Program-made: the position numbers and the translations under genes
Source of the DNA: a virus
Virus record (IMG/VR): IMGVR_UViG_3300009509_000031
Location: 29,822 to 93,821 of that record
Reading direction: 5' to 3' (one strand)
Length of the DNA stretch: 64,000 bases
The notes under the pieces: model-generated
The model's input: only the letters and a program-made list of their open reading frames with translations
Database searches by the model: none
Told to the model about the DNA's origin: nothing
In this document: in pieces, positions 9,530 to 17,395 of the stretch
How positions within the stretch are numbered: the first letter of the stretch is position 1
Layout of the letters: each line of letters begins with the position of its first letter

Positions 9530-9722
9530 GTGTCACCTTTGCGTGGTGCTCTATAGCACCGTTACTAGATACCGGTTGGCAAATAGTTGTGTTCTGTTCT
9601 GCAGTAACAGCAACCATAAATCGTAAAGATCCAGGTGCTTCTTTTTTTAGCTTAACCAGCATACTGCAAAACCCAATAACATCAGCTAGCGTGTTCAACA
9701 CAAGTATCTTTGTTGTTTTCAT
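9363..9722 (-). CDS. hypothetical protein, basic C-terminus
   Basis: A 119-residue reading frame. The N-terminal 45 residues (KTTKILVLNTLADVIGFCSM) look like a real folded segment, whereas the C-terminal 50 residues are very basic and overlap the metallopeptidase-like gene in another frame. No clear Shine-Dalgarno sequence precedes the ATG. Either the two genes truly overlap by 167 bases or the C-terminus is longer here than in related phages. Function is not recognised. Confidence 0.45.
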   Translation of the reverse strand: MKTTKILVLNTLADVIGFCSMLVKLKKEAPGSLRFMVAVTAEQNTTICQPVSSNGAIEHHAKVTLDRFDKQQQPNRKQIVKPTKRNKRTASVCNTPVRRSKPYSKPKRTARPVMYGIAE

Positions 9723-9776
9723 GTTGATTGATTATCACAATAAAAACAACAAAGCAAAGAAAAAGTGCATTCTAAA

Positions 9777-9805
9777 TTGACTGCATAACATCAATATGTT
9801 ATTGG
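9777..9805 (+). promoter_or_regulatory. putative plus-strand promoter with internal operator
   Basis: TTGACT at 9777-9782 and TATTGG at 9800-9805 are separated by 17 bases, a plausible sigma70-type promoter pointing at the plus-strand ribbon-helix-helix gene. The spacer contains the perfect inverted repeat ATAACAT-CAAT-ATGTTAT (9785-9802), whose right arm runs into the -10 box. A repressor bound there would block the promoter, consistent with autoregulation by the gene product just downstream. Confidence 0.5.
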
Positions 9806-9833
9806 CTAGTTAGAAAGCTTATTGGATAAACGT

Positions 9834-10151
9834 ATGGCTATACCTAAGATACCTATCCAGGTACGAATCGGATCAGCACTATTAGAAAAATTTGATGATG
9901 CGGTGCTATCAAGCAAGTTTGAATCCCGCAATCAGTGGATGGTTGCGGCCATTACTTACATGCTTGAAACAGAAGAATCGTTACCGTGTCCAGTCACCAT
10001 TATTGATGTACTGCACAGAAAGGTAACTATAATGATCCGCGTTGAAGAGCTACTTTTAGAACTTGTTGATGAACAATGCGATCAATACAGGATGGAACGG
10101 GCTTTGTGGGTACTCAATGCCGCGATAAGTTACTATGCTGTTACACACTAA
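9834..10151 (+). CDS. tandem ribbon-helix-helix DNA-binding protein
   Basis: A 105-residue protein starting MAIPKIPIQVRIGS; it is the only convincing plus-strand gene in the window. Residues 6-46 fit a ribbon-helix-helix unit: a basic beta strand (IPIQVRIG), helix 1 (SALLEKFDDAVLSSKF) and helix 2 (SRNQWMVAAITYMLE). Residues 63-103 repeat the pattern (KVTIMIRVEELLLELVDEQC...RALWVLNAAISYYA). Two units in one chain would make an intramolecular dimer able to bind a palindrome. Its upstream region carries a promoter with an internal inverted repeat. Its last 11 bases overlap the convergent gene at 10141. Likely a phage transcriptional repressor; the target is inferred. Confidence 0.75.
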   Translation: MAIPKIPIQVRIGSALLEKFDDAVLSSKFESRNQWMVAAITYMLETEESLPCPVTIIDVLHRKVTIMIRVEELLLELVDEQCDQYRMERALWVLNAAISYYAVTH

Positions 10152-10326
10152 CAAACAATGTGATCGTTAAACAGTGAAACTCCCGATCACTGCTCTGTGT
10201 AACTGTCCTGTCAATAATCTTTGCTGTTGGGTGCTTTCTTAGCCATTCTGTAATACGTTCTCCCATTTCAGCCCGTTCCCTGTGCTTCGTTGCAGAAAAC
10301 ACTTTTACAACATTAACACTTTCCAT
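10141..10326 (-). CDS. small conserved-type phage protein
   Basis: A 61-residue protein. The core KVFSATKHRERAEMGERITEWL followed by an alternating strand and SSDREFHCLTITLF looks like a small alpha/beta protein of a kind common in phage accessory regions. It is convergent with the plus-strand ribbon-helix-helix gene and overlaps its end by 11 bases. The start is two bases from the stop of the next upstream gene. Function unknown. Confidence 0.7.
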   Translation of the reverse strand: MESVNVVKVFSATKHRERAEMGERITEWLRKHPTAKIIDRTVTQSSDREFHCLTITLFVSV

Positions 10327-10328
10327 CG

Positions 10329-10988
10329 TTATCCCCCAATCTCTGGATCCAACGTATCAAGCAACGGCCCGATCTCTTCCATCAACGCCGCCAACTTATT
10401 CTTGTACTTATCAACTTTGTTTGAAGCTTCCCTAGCCTTTCTTCTAAGCCTATGCCTAACCGCATTAAGGTTCTTTTCTGCAGCCTTCAGATCGGCATGT
10501 GCACCATTACTATTACTCGCGTTTAAAATTTTTACTGCGGTAGCTTCAAACCCTCTTGCGTTATGCCGCATATCTGCAGCAAGCCTAATCTGTTCCCTAG
10601 CTTCTTTCTGCAGTCTTTCAGCTTCTAGACAGTACTTTTCAGCTGCAACCTCTGCAGCATCAGCACAGTTAGACAAGTGTGTTGCCATCTTCCTAGAAAC
10701 ACCGGCTTGCATTTCCACCCAATCAGCGGCATCTTTTGCTTCATCAAACAAATCAACCGCACCATGTATTTCAAGCTCATTCTCAGCATCAAGCACCTGT
10801 TGCTTATAAACTTCAATCTGCTCTAGCAGTCGTTTAGCCCTGGTGATACGCACGTCTGTTTTCTTCAACACTGGCTTAACTGGCTCTTTAACAGTAACCT
10901 GCGGATTGTGCCGGTGTGTTATCAGATACCTAGAGACTGTCTTTTGCTGCTTTTCAACTTTAGCTTGCGATACTTCTTTTTTGTCCAT
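10329..10988 (-). CDS. coiled-coil protein of unknown function
   Basis: A 219-residue, mostly helical protein. Residues 45-210 are dominated by Ala, Glu, Lys and Arg in heptad-like order (for example AAEKYCLEAERLQKEAREQI), predicting long coiled coils. The N-terminal 40 residues are basic and Pro/Thr-containing. No signal peptide or membrane segment is visible. No catalytic motif is seen. Confidence 0.7.
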   Translation of the reverse strand: MDKKEVSQAKVEKQQKTVSRYLITHRHNPQVTVKEPVKPVLKKTDVRITRAKRLLEQIEVYKQQVLDAENELEIHGAVDLFDEAKDAADWVEMQAGVSRKMATHLSNCADAAEVAAEKYCLEAERLQKEAREQIRLAADMRHNARGFEATAVKILNASNSNGAHADLKAAEKNLNAVRHRLRRKAREASNKVDKYKNKLAALMEEIGPLLDTLDPEIGG

Positions 10989-11006
10989 ATCTATCTATCC
11001 TTTCAA

Positions 11007-11231
11007 TTACCGCCACCAGAGAAACGATCGTAAAATTCGCTTAACCCTTAGTTTAGCTAACCGTGTATAACACAAAATCCGTTCAGCCGTTTTTGCACCT
11101 AATACAAACTGACATCCGTATCGCTCAATACATACTGGACACAAAAACTGATCCATCACAGTTTTTGCTGTAATGCTCCCACACATTGAACATCTACCAA
11201 TCTTTGTTGTTCCCCAATAAGAATGGCGCAT
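11007..11231 (-). CDS. small zinc-ribbon protein
   Basis: A 74-residue protein read from MRHSYWGTTKIG at 11231; MIS at 11240 is an alternative start. It has CSMCGS and, after about 14 residues, CPVC, giving four Cys for a zinc ribbon, then a basic helical tail ending in SFLWWR. The start lies at the stop of the upstream gene, so the two are probably coupled. Function unknown; small zinc ribbons are unusually frequent in this window. Confidence 0.6.
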   Translation of the reverse strand: MRHSYWGTTKIGRCSMCGSITAKTVMDQFLCPVCIERYGCQFVLGAKTAERILCYTRLAKLRVKRILRSFLWWR

Positions 11232-11232
11232 A

Positions 11233-11487
11233 CTAATCATCCATAGGAAGGGATGAAAGCATATCCAGCACATCTTTAGCAAATTGTCTAATTGCGGGAT
11301 CAGCATGTGTAGAATACCGAATTGCAGCCCGTGCACACCTTTCACCGAGTTTAATACCTTCCATGTATGCAATAGCTGCTTTACCAGTTACAGCAACATC
11401 TGTTTTCTCTTCCCGTTTAACCTCATCCAAATTATCAATGATACGGTTACTGATCGCTACCGAAATTGGACTAATTTTCTTTTTCAT
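11233..11487 (-). CDS. hypothetical helical protein
   Basis: An 84-residue protein whose ATG overlaps the upstream stop in an ATGA arrangement. Mostly helical and charged, with no recognised motif. It ends two bases from the next downstream start. Confidence 0.65.
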   Translation of the reverse strand: MKKKISPISVAISNRIIDNLDEVKREEKTDVAVTGKAAIAYMEGIKLGERCARAAIRYSTHADPAIRQFAKDVLDMLSSLPMDD

Positions 11488-11663
11488 AATTCCCTTCCTA
11501 CCCGTTTCAAGTATCGAGCCCTAAGCCTATCAGCCTCTTTTTGCCTTTGACACGAATCCGCATCACACACTGTGTTTGTTTTACGTTTAGACCTAAACGT
11601 CAAACCGCAATATCTGCAAACGGATTCGTTATTAGCCTTATACTGCTTTTGCCGTTCCGTCAT
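11484..11663 (-). CDS. 59-residue zinc-finger protein
   Basis: Reads MTERQKQYKANNESVCRYCG and ends RARYLKRVGREL. It contains C-x2-C (CRYC) and C-x4-C (CDADSC) separated by about 14 residues, a compact zinc-binding layout, followed by a basic helix suited to nucleic acid contact. The stop overlaps the next start (ATGA at 11484-11487), and the start lies 26 bases inside the previous gene. Coupling on both sides supports it as a real gene. Function unknown. Confidence 0.7.
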   Translation of the reverse strand: MTERQKQYKANNESVCRYCGLTFRSKRKTNTVCDADSCQRQKEADRLRARYLKRVGREL

Positions 11664-12159
11664 TGTTCAAAAACCTGCCTTTATAAAAACATTTCAATAA
11701 GGCGTTAGCTTGCAACAACTTGGATCTAAGCTTAGTTAGAATTACCGCCCTATCTTCAAGCCGCGTACTACAGTTAATATTTTCTGGTTCAAGTTTGTTT
11801 TCTTGCTCAATCACGGCTAGAAATTCTGCTTCAACAGTATCAATAAGTACGCTCAACGGTTCGTGTAACTTATCCAACGCAAGCAACCCAAAAACGTATT
11901 CAAGATTATCACCAGTAACTTCTAAGATCTCAAACAGCGTTGATTCACCTTTAGAATTAAGATGAAAACTATCAGCAGAACATAATGCGTAATCTATTAC
12001 GTTATTCAACTTAGAATAGAATTCCTCACCCGGCTTATCAAACGGCTTGTTACTACAAATACGGATCTTCAACATTCGATCAACAACCCGTTCATACTGT
12101 GCTTCAAATGATTTAATCTTTTTACCGCGTACCTCAGTTTTCTTTACTTTAGCTGTCAT
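11638..12159 (-). CDS. hypothetical protein
   Basis: A 173-residue protein with a basic first 20 residues and a helical, moderately acidic remainder. I see no known motif, signal peptide or membrane segment. It overlaps both neighbours by short stretches, typical of this operon. Confidence 0.65.
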   Translation of the reverse strand: MTAKVKKTEVRGKKIKSFEAQYERVVDRMLKIRICSNKPFDKPGEEFYSKLNNVIDYALCSADSFHLNSKGESTLFEILEVTGDNLEYVFGLLALDKLHEPLSVLIDTVEAEFLAVIEQENKLEPENINCSTRLEDRAVILTKLRSKLLQANALLKCFYKGRFLNNDGTAKAV

Positions 12160-12631
12160 GGTTCACCACAACTGTTTGAAGATTCGCTATTGCCGCTTCA
12201 GCCCTTGTTAATCTCTCACGCATTTCACCAAACCCACGAATAAGTGCAAATTCTGTATTACTGATTTGACCGTCAAGTCTAAGAACCTTTTTTGTTAAAT
12301 CACGGATCACACCATCCAACACATCAGAAACTAGAACACGCAAGGTTTCATGAATCACAGAAACTAGCTTAGTAAATGCAACACCTGCAGGACCCTCCAG
12401 AACAACATCTGTTGATTTAAGCAACGCCTTACACCTGTGTTCGTACAAAGCCCACAAATCCCCTGCAAACAACGGCCGATCTGAAATAGTAAGAACACGA
12501 GTATCGATCCATTCAATCAATACGTGCAACAACCGTCTTGTGTGCTGTTCTGGAAGAATCAGCAAATCATCCGGCCATTTTTCATCTAACATACCCTCTA
12601 ATCGTGCTTTCAAGCTTCCTGGAACTGTCAC
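12149..12631 (-). CDS. hypothetical protein
   Basis: A 160-residue protein whose start overlaps the upstream stop as ATGA. Helical, with an amphipathic C-terminal region (RLTRAEAAIANLQTVVVN) that could form a coiled coil. No family recognised. Confidence 0.65.
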   Translation of the reverse strand: MTVPGSLKARLEGMLDEKWPDDLLILPEQHTRRLLHVLIEWIDTRVLTISDRPLFAGDLWALYEHRCKALLKSTDVVLEGPAGVAFTKLVSVIHETLRVLVSDVLDGVIRDLTKKVLRLDGQISNTEFALIRGFGEMRERLTRAEAAIANLQTVVVNHDS

Positions 12632-13137
12632 ACCGATCCCCCTTTCTGCTGTTTCTTCACCATGTCAGCTTTCCAATACAGCTTTGAACACGCAAGGCAT
12701 ACGTTAGCGTATTCCCCTTTTTCGTTGTTTAAGATCGCATCAACTTGTTTCCTTGAAAAGACCTTATCCCCTTTTGCGATACCGCAAAACGATTCACCCT
12801 TACCGCGATCAATATGAATAGTTCCAACAAAGCTAACTTCCTGTTCATCATCTTCTTCTGTATCCGCTTGATTACTTACGGGATGGCTGATCACCCACTG
12901 TTCAAGATTAGCGATCCGCTCTTCCAGTTCCCCCAACCTAATCTGTTTGCCGTTCTGCAATGCTTCTAACCGTCGCACCAATTCAGCTTTCAACATGAAC
13001 GGGCCACACACCAAACCATCCCCTATCACACAATCCTGTTTAGTCCTAAGTGTTGTTTCAAACACATCAACCAACACATCCCCCGGCACTGCTTCCAGCG
13101 TTTCAAACCGGCTCAACAACCGTATTCTCTTAGCCAT
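12628..13137 (-). CDS. hypothetical protein with C-terminal Cys pair
   Basis: A 169-residue protein. Residues 70-90 look like a short coiled coil (RLGELEERIANLEQWV), then an acidic linker and a C-terminal small domain (about 108-160) with Cys in ESFCG and VCLAC. The latter could bind a metal ion. No known family is recognised. Confidence 0.6.
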   Translation of the reverse strand: MAKRIRLLSRFETLEAVPGDVLVDVFETTLRTKQDCVIGDGLVCGPFMLKAELVRRLEALQNGKQIRLGELEERIANLEQWVISHPVSNQADTEEDDEQEVSFVGTIHIDRGKGESFCGIAKGDKVFSRKQVDAILNNEKGEYANVCLACSKLYWKADMVKKQQKGGSV

Positions 13138-13447
13138 TACTTACAACCTCCAACATCAGATCAACAGTATCCAATACCCGATCCTCATCTTCACTGCAGG
13201 TACACGCATACCCCGGATTACCACAATCACAGATCGGATCAGACATATCCCCTAAACAATCACAATGACCAATACCGCCACAATCCATACATACCCAATC
13301 ACCCTCATCTATATCCCAAATAATCCGCATAGCCCAATTCTCCGATTGTTGTGGAAAGAGGGTTTGGGTGATAGGTGCCCCAAATCCGTTATAAGAACCA
13401 TACCCGTACATACCTACCATAACATTGTGTTCACTATCCTGCACCAT
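13130..13447 (-). CDS. cysteine-rich acidic protein
   Basis: A 105-residue protein starting at the ATG at 13447, which overlaps the stop of a tiny upstream frame (TGATG). Residues 50-85 hold nine Cys in the pattern CMDCGGIGHCDC...CDCGNPGYACTC, suggesting one or two small zinc or disulfide modules. The first 40 residues are Gly/Tyr-rich (GMYGYGSYNGFG). Function unknown. Confidence 0.6.
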   Translation of the reverse strand: MVQDSEHNVMVGMYGYGSYNGFGAPITQTLFPQQSENWAMRIIWDIDEGDWVCMDCGGIGHCDCLGDMSDPICDCGNPGYACTCSEDEDRVLDTVDLMLEVVSNG

Positions 13448-13530
13448 CAATCAATCAAATCTTGTGGTTCACACTCAAAAAAAGTTTGGCTAACAATCCA
13501 CATAGCGTTTTCCATTTGCCTATCCACCAT
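13447..13530 (-). CDS. possible 27-residue ORF
   Basis: Starts MVDRQMENAMWIV with AAGGGA seven bases upstream and ends in a TGATG overlap with the next start. An in-frame ATG also lies at 13545 without a ribosome site. It may be a real microprotein or simply a coupling leader for the cysteine-rich gene. Confidence 0.35.
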   Translation of the reverse strand: MVDRQMENAMWIVSQTFFECEPQDLID

Positions 13531-13552
13531 AGCTATCCCTTTCATGTGAATA

Positions 13553-14146
13553 CTACTTGTTTCCAAGTTTCAACGTAATTGCCCCTGTTACCGGATCATC
13601 ACTCCGAAGTAAGTAACACGCTTCATTTGTCATCATATCCCTAACCTCATTTCTTTCAACAGACACAACAGGGATATTATGCTTTTTCATGATTAACCTG
13701 ATCATGATCATAGCGCCTTCAAGTTCACATTGAAGGCTATTAGATCTTGAATAATCCGTTAACGATACCCTTCGTTGCTCAATATCTTTAACACGGTTCT
13801 GCAACTGTAAAACCTTATCCGTGATCAACTCTTGAAAGGCTATCAGCTCATCAATCCGACTATCCTGCTTCATCTGTGCAGCAATCAAACCCCGTTCATA
13901 CCCTTCGTCATATGCCCTAGAAATCATCCGATTGACAGCAACATGATCCGTTTCTTCTTTAGCAGTAATCTTTGAAAGTAGATTTTCAAGAGCCAGCACC
14001 AATTCATGACAAGTACCGTGATCTGGATCCCTGCAAGCTGCATCCCCATACGTTGCCAGATAATCAGCAATCAGTTCTTGTGCTTCTTCTAGCGGATCCG
14101 GGTGTTTCCTATCCAGCTGAGTCTGATCAATTTGATCTTGTTCCAT
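13553..14146 (-). CDS. hypothetical coiled-coil protein
   Basis: A 197-residue protein, acidic at the N-terminus, with a helical central segment (about 85-145) of heptad-like character (LIAFQELITDKVLQLQNRVK) and a mixed C-terminal part ending in PVTGAITLKLGNK. No known family is recognised. Confidence 0.65.
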   Translation of the reverse strand: MEQDQIDQTQLDRKHPDPLEEAQELIADYLATYGDAACRDPDHGTCHELVLALENLLSKITAKEETDHVAVNRMISRAYDEGYERGLIAAQMKQDSRIDELIAFQELITDKVLQLQNRVKDIEQRRVSLTDYSRSNSLQCELEGAMIMIRLIMKKHNIPVVSVERNEVRDMMTNEACYLLRSDDPVTGAITLKLGNK

Positions 14147-14537
14147 CCGTTCCCCCTTTCGTATGTCGAATCCTGCCTAGTTCTTGCTGGTGCCTATGCA
14201 GGGCAATTCGCCTAGACAAAACAGCCCTAACACGATCTGCCTGTTCATATGTCAACCGGTACCGCTTACCGTTACCATTACCTATAGATCTACGTTCAGA
14301 CCAAAGCAACGCTTCAGCAACCTTACCGGCAGTAACAGCAGAACACCCACATTCTTTTGCAATCTGATTAAGCCCAATAAACCCACCACGCCAAGTGATC
14401 CCAAGATACTTAGCTTTAGACTTTACCGCAAAAAGGGTTCTTCCGAGTTTTTTAGCAGCAACAGGTTGCTGATACCGTTCTGCATACCGCAACAATAGGT
14501 GAACTTCTTTTGCAGACCATAGTTTACCGCCAGCCAT
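14127..14537 (-). CDS. Myb/SANT-like DNA-binding protein
   Basis: A 136-residue basic protein, start MAGGKLWSAKEVHLLLRYAE preceded by AGGATC. Residues 6-50 fit a Myb-like helix-turn-helix: Trp near the start of helix 1, AERYQQPVAAKKLGRTLFAVKSKAKYLGI for helices 2 and 3. A second small domain (about 55-100) resembles a winged or excisionase-type helix-turn-helix (LNQIAKECGCSAVTAGKVAE). Probably binds DNA; target unknown. Confidence 0.65.
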   Translation of the reverse strand: MAGGKLWSAKEVHLLLRYAERYQQPVAAKKLGRTLFAVKSKAKYLGITWRGGFIGLNQIAKECGCSAVTAGKVAEALLWSERRSIGNGNGKRYRLTYEQADRVRAVLSRRIALHRHQQELGRIRHTKGGTDGTRSN

Positions 14538-14542
14538 TGATC

Positions 14543-14806
14543 CTAATCCTTTGTCCAACCTTCCAGTGAACCGAATACGTGCCATCCGCACCATGGGCAC
14601 CCGATAGACGGGGATACCCGTCCTGTAGATTCGATTACATGATTCTTATCTAGTGAAACAAGCCCACCACAATCAAAACATCTGATTACAGGAATCCAAT
14701 CTTCAGATCCGTGTTTGTTTGCTTTATGCCAACTGCCAGGTACCAACGCCGTTTCACTATACTTAAAAACAAAGTTCTTTGACGATATAGGTTTATACAC
14801 AACCAT
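14543..14806 (-). CDS. zinc-ribbon protein
   Basis: An 87-residue protein with CFDCGG (about residue 43) and CPWCGW (about residue 70), a four-Cys zinc ribbon. The N-terminal part is beta-like. It stops five bases before the Myb-like gene start. Function unknown. Confidence 0.65.
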   Translation of the reverse strand: MVVYKPISSKNFVFKYSETALVPGSWHKANKHGSEDWIPVIRCFDCGGLVSLDKNHVIESTGRVSPSIGCPWCGWHVFGSLEGWTKD

Positions 14807-14871
14807 GATTACCCCTTAAATTTTTTGAAACTACTTGACGACCTAATAGCTTTCAAAAGTTTGGTAAGCTA

Positions 14872-15150
14872 TCAATCACGTTTCTTCCACTTGGGTGTAT
14901 ACCCTAACCGCTTGCATACTTTGATCACGTATTTCATTTCCCGTTTTGATACAAAGTACCGGCATGGATTAAACTTCACAACAGTGTTTCCAGGTTCCCA
15001 TAACACCATCATTTGAATGATTCGATCTAGTGGCGGCATATGACTAACGGGCTTAGGACACCTGCCAAACCTGTGATCCTTCACAGCTGCAATAAACGTC
15101 CTAGCCCTTAATTGTGTGCTTTCTTCTGTTGTCATTGGCAACGATCGCAT
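14872..15150 (-). CDS. hypothetical basic protein
   Basis: A 92-residue protein whose ATG shares a base with the upstream stop (TAATG). Basic, with alpha/beta character at the C-terminus (SKREMKYVIKVCKRLGYTP). No recognised family. Confidence 0.6.
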   Translation of the reverse strand: MRSLPMTTEESTQLRARTFIAAVKDHRFGRCPKPVSHMPPLDRIIQMMVLWEPGNTVVKFNPCRYFVSKREMKYVIKVCKRLGYTPKWKKRD

Positions 15151-15497
15151 TACAACAACCCTTTTTTCTTAGCCCGTCTGAACACCTTTGTTAGCGCCAG
15201 TTCAACAACAGCCGTCTTACTCTGCTTCGTTGCATCAGCATACAATGCCAGGGTATCAATCACCGATGGTGGAAGCTTAAAGCTAACCAGCTTACGTGGA
15301 ATGATCACCTTTCTGATTTTAAAGCCTGCCGTACCATCAGCCTTTTTGACTAGAACCAACTTATGCTCATCAAAGCCACGTTTCTCAGCTGTCTTCTTTA
15401 TCCTCGCTTTCAAATTTGGTTTGATAGCCAAATCATGTTTTTTAGCTCGTTTCAGTAACCGCCTAATCTCTTCATTCAACTTTTTCAACTTAACCAT
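15150..15497 (-). CDS. ribbon-helix-helix protein with Lys-rich N-terminus
   Basis: A 115-residue very basic protein, start MVKLKKLNEEIRRLLK at 15497 with AGGTG seven bases upstream. Residues 68-105 fit a ribbon-helix-helix fold: strand RKLVSFKLP, helix PSVIDTLALYADATKQ and helix SKTAVVELALTKVF. The N-terminal 45 residues are Lys/Arg-rich. Its ribosome site and first codons are a near copy of those of the next upstream gene. Likely DNA-binding; target unknown. Confidence 0.65.
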   Translation of the reverse strand: MVKLKKLNEEIRRLLKRAKKHDLAIKPNLKARIKKTAEKRGFDEHKLVLVKKADGTAGFKIRKVIIPRKLVSFKLPPSVIDTLALYADATKQSKTAVVELALTKVFRRAKKKGLL

Positions 15498-15509
15498 AAT
15501 GCACCTTTT
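15475..15509 (-). repeat. duplicated translation-initiation region, copy 1
   Basis: This 35-base stretch holds the ribosome site and first seven codons (MVKLKKL) of the ribbon-helix-helix gene. It matches 15811-15845 except at a few bases between AAAAGGTG and the ATG. Confidence 0.7.
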
Positions 15510-15533
15510 CAAAAGAAGACATAATCCTCCAGA

Positions 15534-15833
15534 CTATCGAACCAACAACATCATTTTTCGGTAACAGATCCTGCCATACACTTCAAACAAATAATGTTTG
15601 ACAAGAACAGCTCTTGTGTACTTAGAGTGTGTTTTGTGTGTTGTTGTCAGCTTGTCAATATACGATCGCATAGATGTTGAATGGCCAGCAACATCTGCAA
15701 CCAAATGTAACAGAACTTCACACTGAATACCGTCTAAATACGCTGCAGCACAACTTAGGATCGCGCTGTCAATTTCTTGTCTACTCCAACGGGTTCGTTT
15801 TTTCCTTTTCTTCAACTTTTTCAACTTAACCAT
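15534..15833 (-). CDS. hypothetical protein with MVKLKKL start
   Basis: A 99-residue basic protein starting MVKLKKLKKRKKRTRWS. The remainder is helical (EIDSAILSCAAAYLDGIQCE) with no known motif. Its first seven residues and ribosome site are shared with the next downstream gene although the proteins otherwise differ. Confidence 0.6.
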   Translation of the reverse strand: MVKLKKLKKRKKRTRWSRQEIDSAILSCAAAYLDGIQCEVLLHLVADVAGHSTSMRSYIDKLTTTHKTHSKYTRAVLVKHYLFEVYGRICYRKMMLLVR

Positions 15834-15845
15834 GAATCACCTTTT
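15811..15845 (-). repeat. duplicated translation-initiation region, copy 2
   Basis: Second copy of the ribosome-site plus MVKLKKL coding stretch. The identity stops after the seventh codon, where the two proteins diverge. Confidence 0.7.
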
Positions 15846-15847
15846 AA

Positions 15848-16138
15848 CTAATACGGTTCAATACGAATTCCAAACCCACAACACCCACCCGTTCTAACAT
15901 GCTGCAACTGAACGTAAGCAAACACGGCAAGAAACCGTTTAACAATATTCCACGCCAAAGCAGGGCTAACTGTTGTACAGGCTGCTAATTCTGTTGCTAG
16001 CTGCATCCCTGCAACAATCGCCTTTTTACTCAAGTGGGTCGTTTCTAGTAGCTCAACTATCTCTTGTTCCCGTTTCTTTTGTGCACGAAACAAGGCGGTA
16101 AACATACACCTAAACGGATCCCCTATCATCAGTTTCAC
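15848..16138 (-). CDS. hypothetical protein
   Basis: A 96-residue helical protein (KREQEIVELLETTHLSKKAI) with a C-terminal Gly/Cys segment (TGGCCGFGIRIEPY). No family recognised. Confidence 0.6.
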   Translation of the reverse strand: MKLMIGDPFRCMFTALFRAQKKREQEIVELLETTHLSKKAIVAGMQLATELAACTTVSPALAWNIVKRFLAVFAYVQLQHVRTGGCCGFGIRIEPY

Positions 16139-16149
16139 CTTTCATCAAT

Positions 16150-16554
16150 TCAACCTATCCGGCAACGGTCTTTTTTAAGCACACCCATCCCATACAACAA
16201 TACAGCAAACACGATCAATACCTTCACCTTTCGTGTGAAGTATTTGAATTGCGCTACGGTGGGTTTGTTCCTATGAGGTATTGCAGCATTACTACAGTTG
16301 CACAACGTTAAATCCTTACTTGTTTTAGTTCTAGATCTGTACGCGGAATAATTTAACAACGCACCCTTATACGTGGATTCATCTGGTAACACCACTTCAG
16401 GTAACCCTACATCCCAATACCGTTCTTGTGTAATAGACTGCTTAAACCACGTTGCAACGGTATGTAACACGAACCCCTGTGATCGTTTATACCGGCTATT
16501 GCTACGGATGATTTTATCCTCTATACGCTTAACCGTGACATCACACGTTTTCAA
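16150..16554 (-). CDS. hypothetical protein with C-terminal membrane segment
   Basis: A 134-residue basic protein. Residues 109-125 (VKVLIVFAVLLYGMGVL) form a likely transmembrane or membrane-anchoring helix near the C-terminus. The N-terminal part has no recognised motif. Confidence 0.55.
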   Translation of the reverse strand: MKTCDVTVKRIEDKIIRSNSRYKRSQGFVLHTVATWFKQSITQERYWDVGLPEVVLPDESTYKGALLNYSAYRSRTKTSKDLTLCNCSNAAIPHRNKPTVAQFKYFTRKVKVLIVFAVLLYGMGVLKKDRCRIG

Positions 16555-16564
16555 TACCCTCTCT

Positions 16565-16960
16565 TCAACACGGCTTATCTTCCGGATGTTCGTGAAATGG
16601 GAACGCGAACCCCTTACTACCTAACCAGATATAAACAACATCAAATAGCCGGCCATACGCTTTTTCAACCCAACAGTTAATGCACAGATCAAAAAACGTT
16701 AACACCAATTCATCAACGGACATTGGTGATCGACCTTTTGGCCACATTTTATACCACTGTTCCAACGCATCGTTACAAGCAGCTAATGACCACAACCCAT
16801 CTAGTGTTACAAAGCATGAAAGCTCATCCACCATCCCTGCAAACAACTTCTTTCTGTGCTCTGTTTGCAGATGTGCCCACCACGTTAATTCTTTAGCAAA
16901 CCCCTTTTCAATATATGCTTGCTGTGCTTTTTCTGCAGCTGTCCTGTATAGAGATGACAT
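16565..16960 (-). CDS. hypothetical protein
   Basis: A 131-residue Trp-rich helical protein (for example KGFAKELTWWAHLQTEHRKK). Its start lies two bases after the stop of the 56-residue zinc-ribbon gene. No known family. Confidence 0.6.
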   Translation of the reverse strand: MSSLYRTAAEKAQQAYIEKGFAKELTWWAHLQTEHRKKLFAGMVDELSCFVTLDGLWSLAACNDALEQWYKMWPKGRSPMSVDELVLTFFDLCINCWVEKAYGRLFDVVYIWLGSKGFAFPFHEHPEDKPC

Positions 16961-16962
16961 AA

Positions 16963-17133
16963 TTACCCGCTTTCTTTCTCATCTTCTTTTTTCAATGTCG
17001 GTATTACTGCATGGCATTTCAAACACACCGTTACACCTAACGGAACAAAGATCTGTGTTGCCGTATCGTATCCATGGGTAACGATGTGTTCTGATCCGCA
17101 TACATCACAGGTTGGCCGCTTTGGTTTCGTCAT
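16963..17133 (-). CDS. 56-residue zinc-ribbon protein
   Basis: Reads MTKPKRPTCDVCGSEHIVTH and contains CDVC and CLKC 28 residues apart, a compact four-Cys zinc ribbon with a Lys/Glu tail. It lies in a gap that otherwise has no gene, immediately before the next start. Function unknown. Confidence 0.65.
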   Translation of the reverse strand: MTKPKRPTCDVCGSEHIVTHGYDTATQIFVPLGVTVCLKCHAVIPTLKKEDEKESG

Positions 17134-17147
17134 CAGTCTGAATAATC

Positions 17148-17192
17148 CTATTCTTCAAGATACGGAACACATTCACATAAAACACGATCCAT
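17148..17192 (-). CDS. possible 14-residue leader ORF
   Basis: MDRVLCECVPYLEE with AAGGGG seven to eight bases upstream, ending just before the ribosome site of the zinc-ribbon gene. Could be a leader peptide; too short for firm support. Confidence 0.25.
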   Translation of the reverse strand: MDRVLCECVPYLEE

Positions 17193-17395
17193 CTGTCTAT
17201 CCCCTTTCTTGTTGAAGTACATACCTCTATCTCTGACGGTACTGTACCACTTAGTATATACTATGTCACGAATTACTACCCGTGTCATATTCAGTACATA
17301 CGCAGTATATACGATTGTATTAAGAAGTGAGGTTACTTTTTGTGGTGTGGTTCTGATAGGTGATTCTGTAGAACCCCTAGAATCCCTATGACCCG

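Noticed and set aside
17240-17300. Promoters around TATACT boxes at about 17.25 and 17.3 kb
   Set aside because: -10-like boxes exist inside TATA palindromes but no acceptable -35 lies 16-18 bases away.
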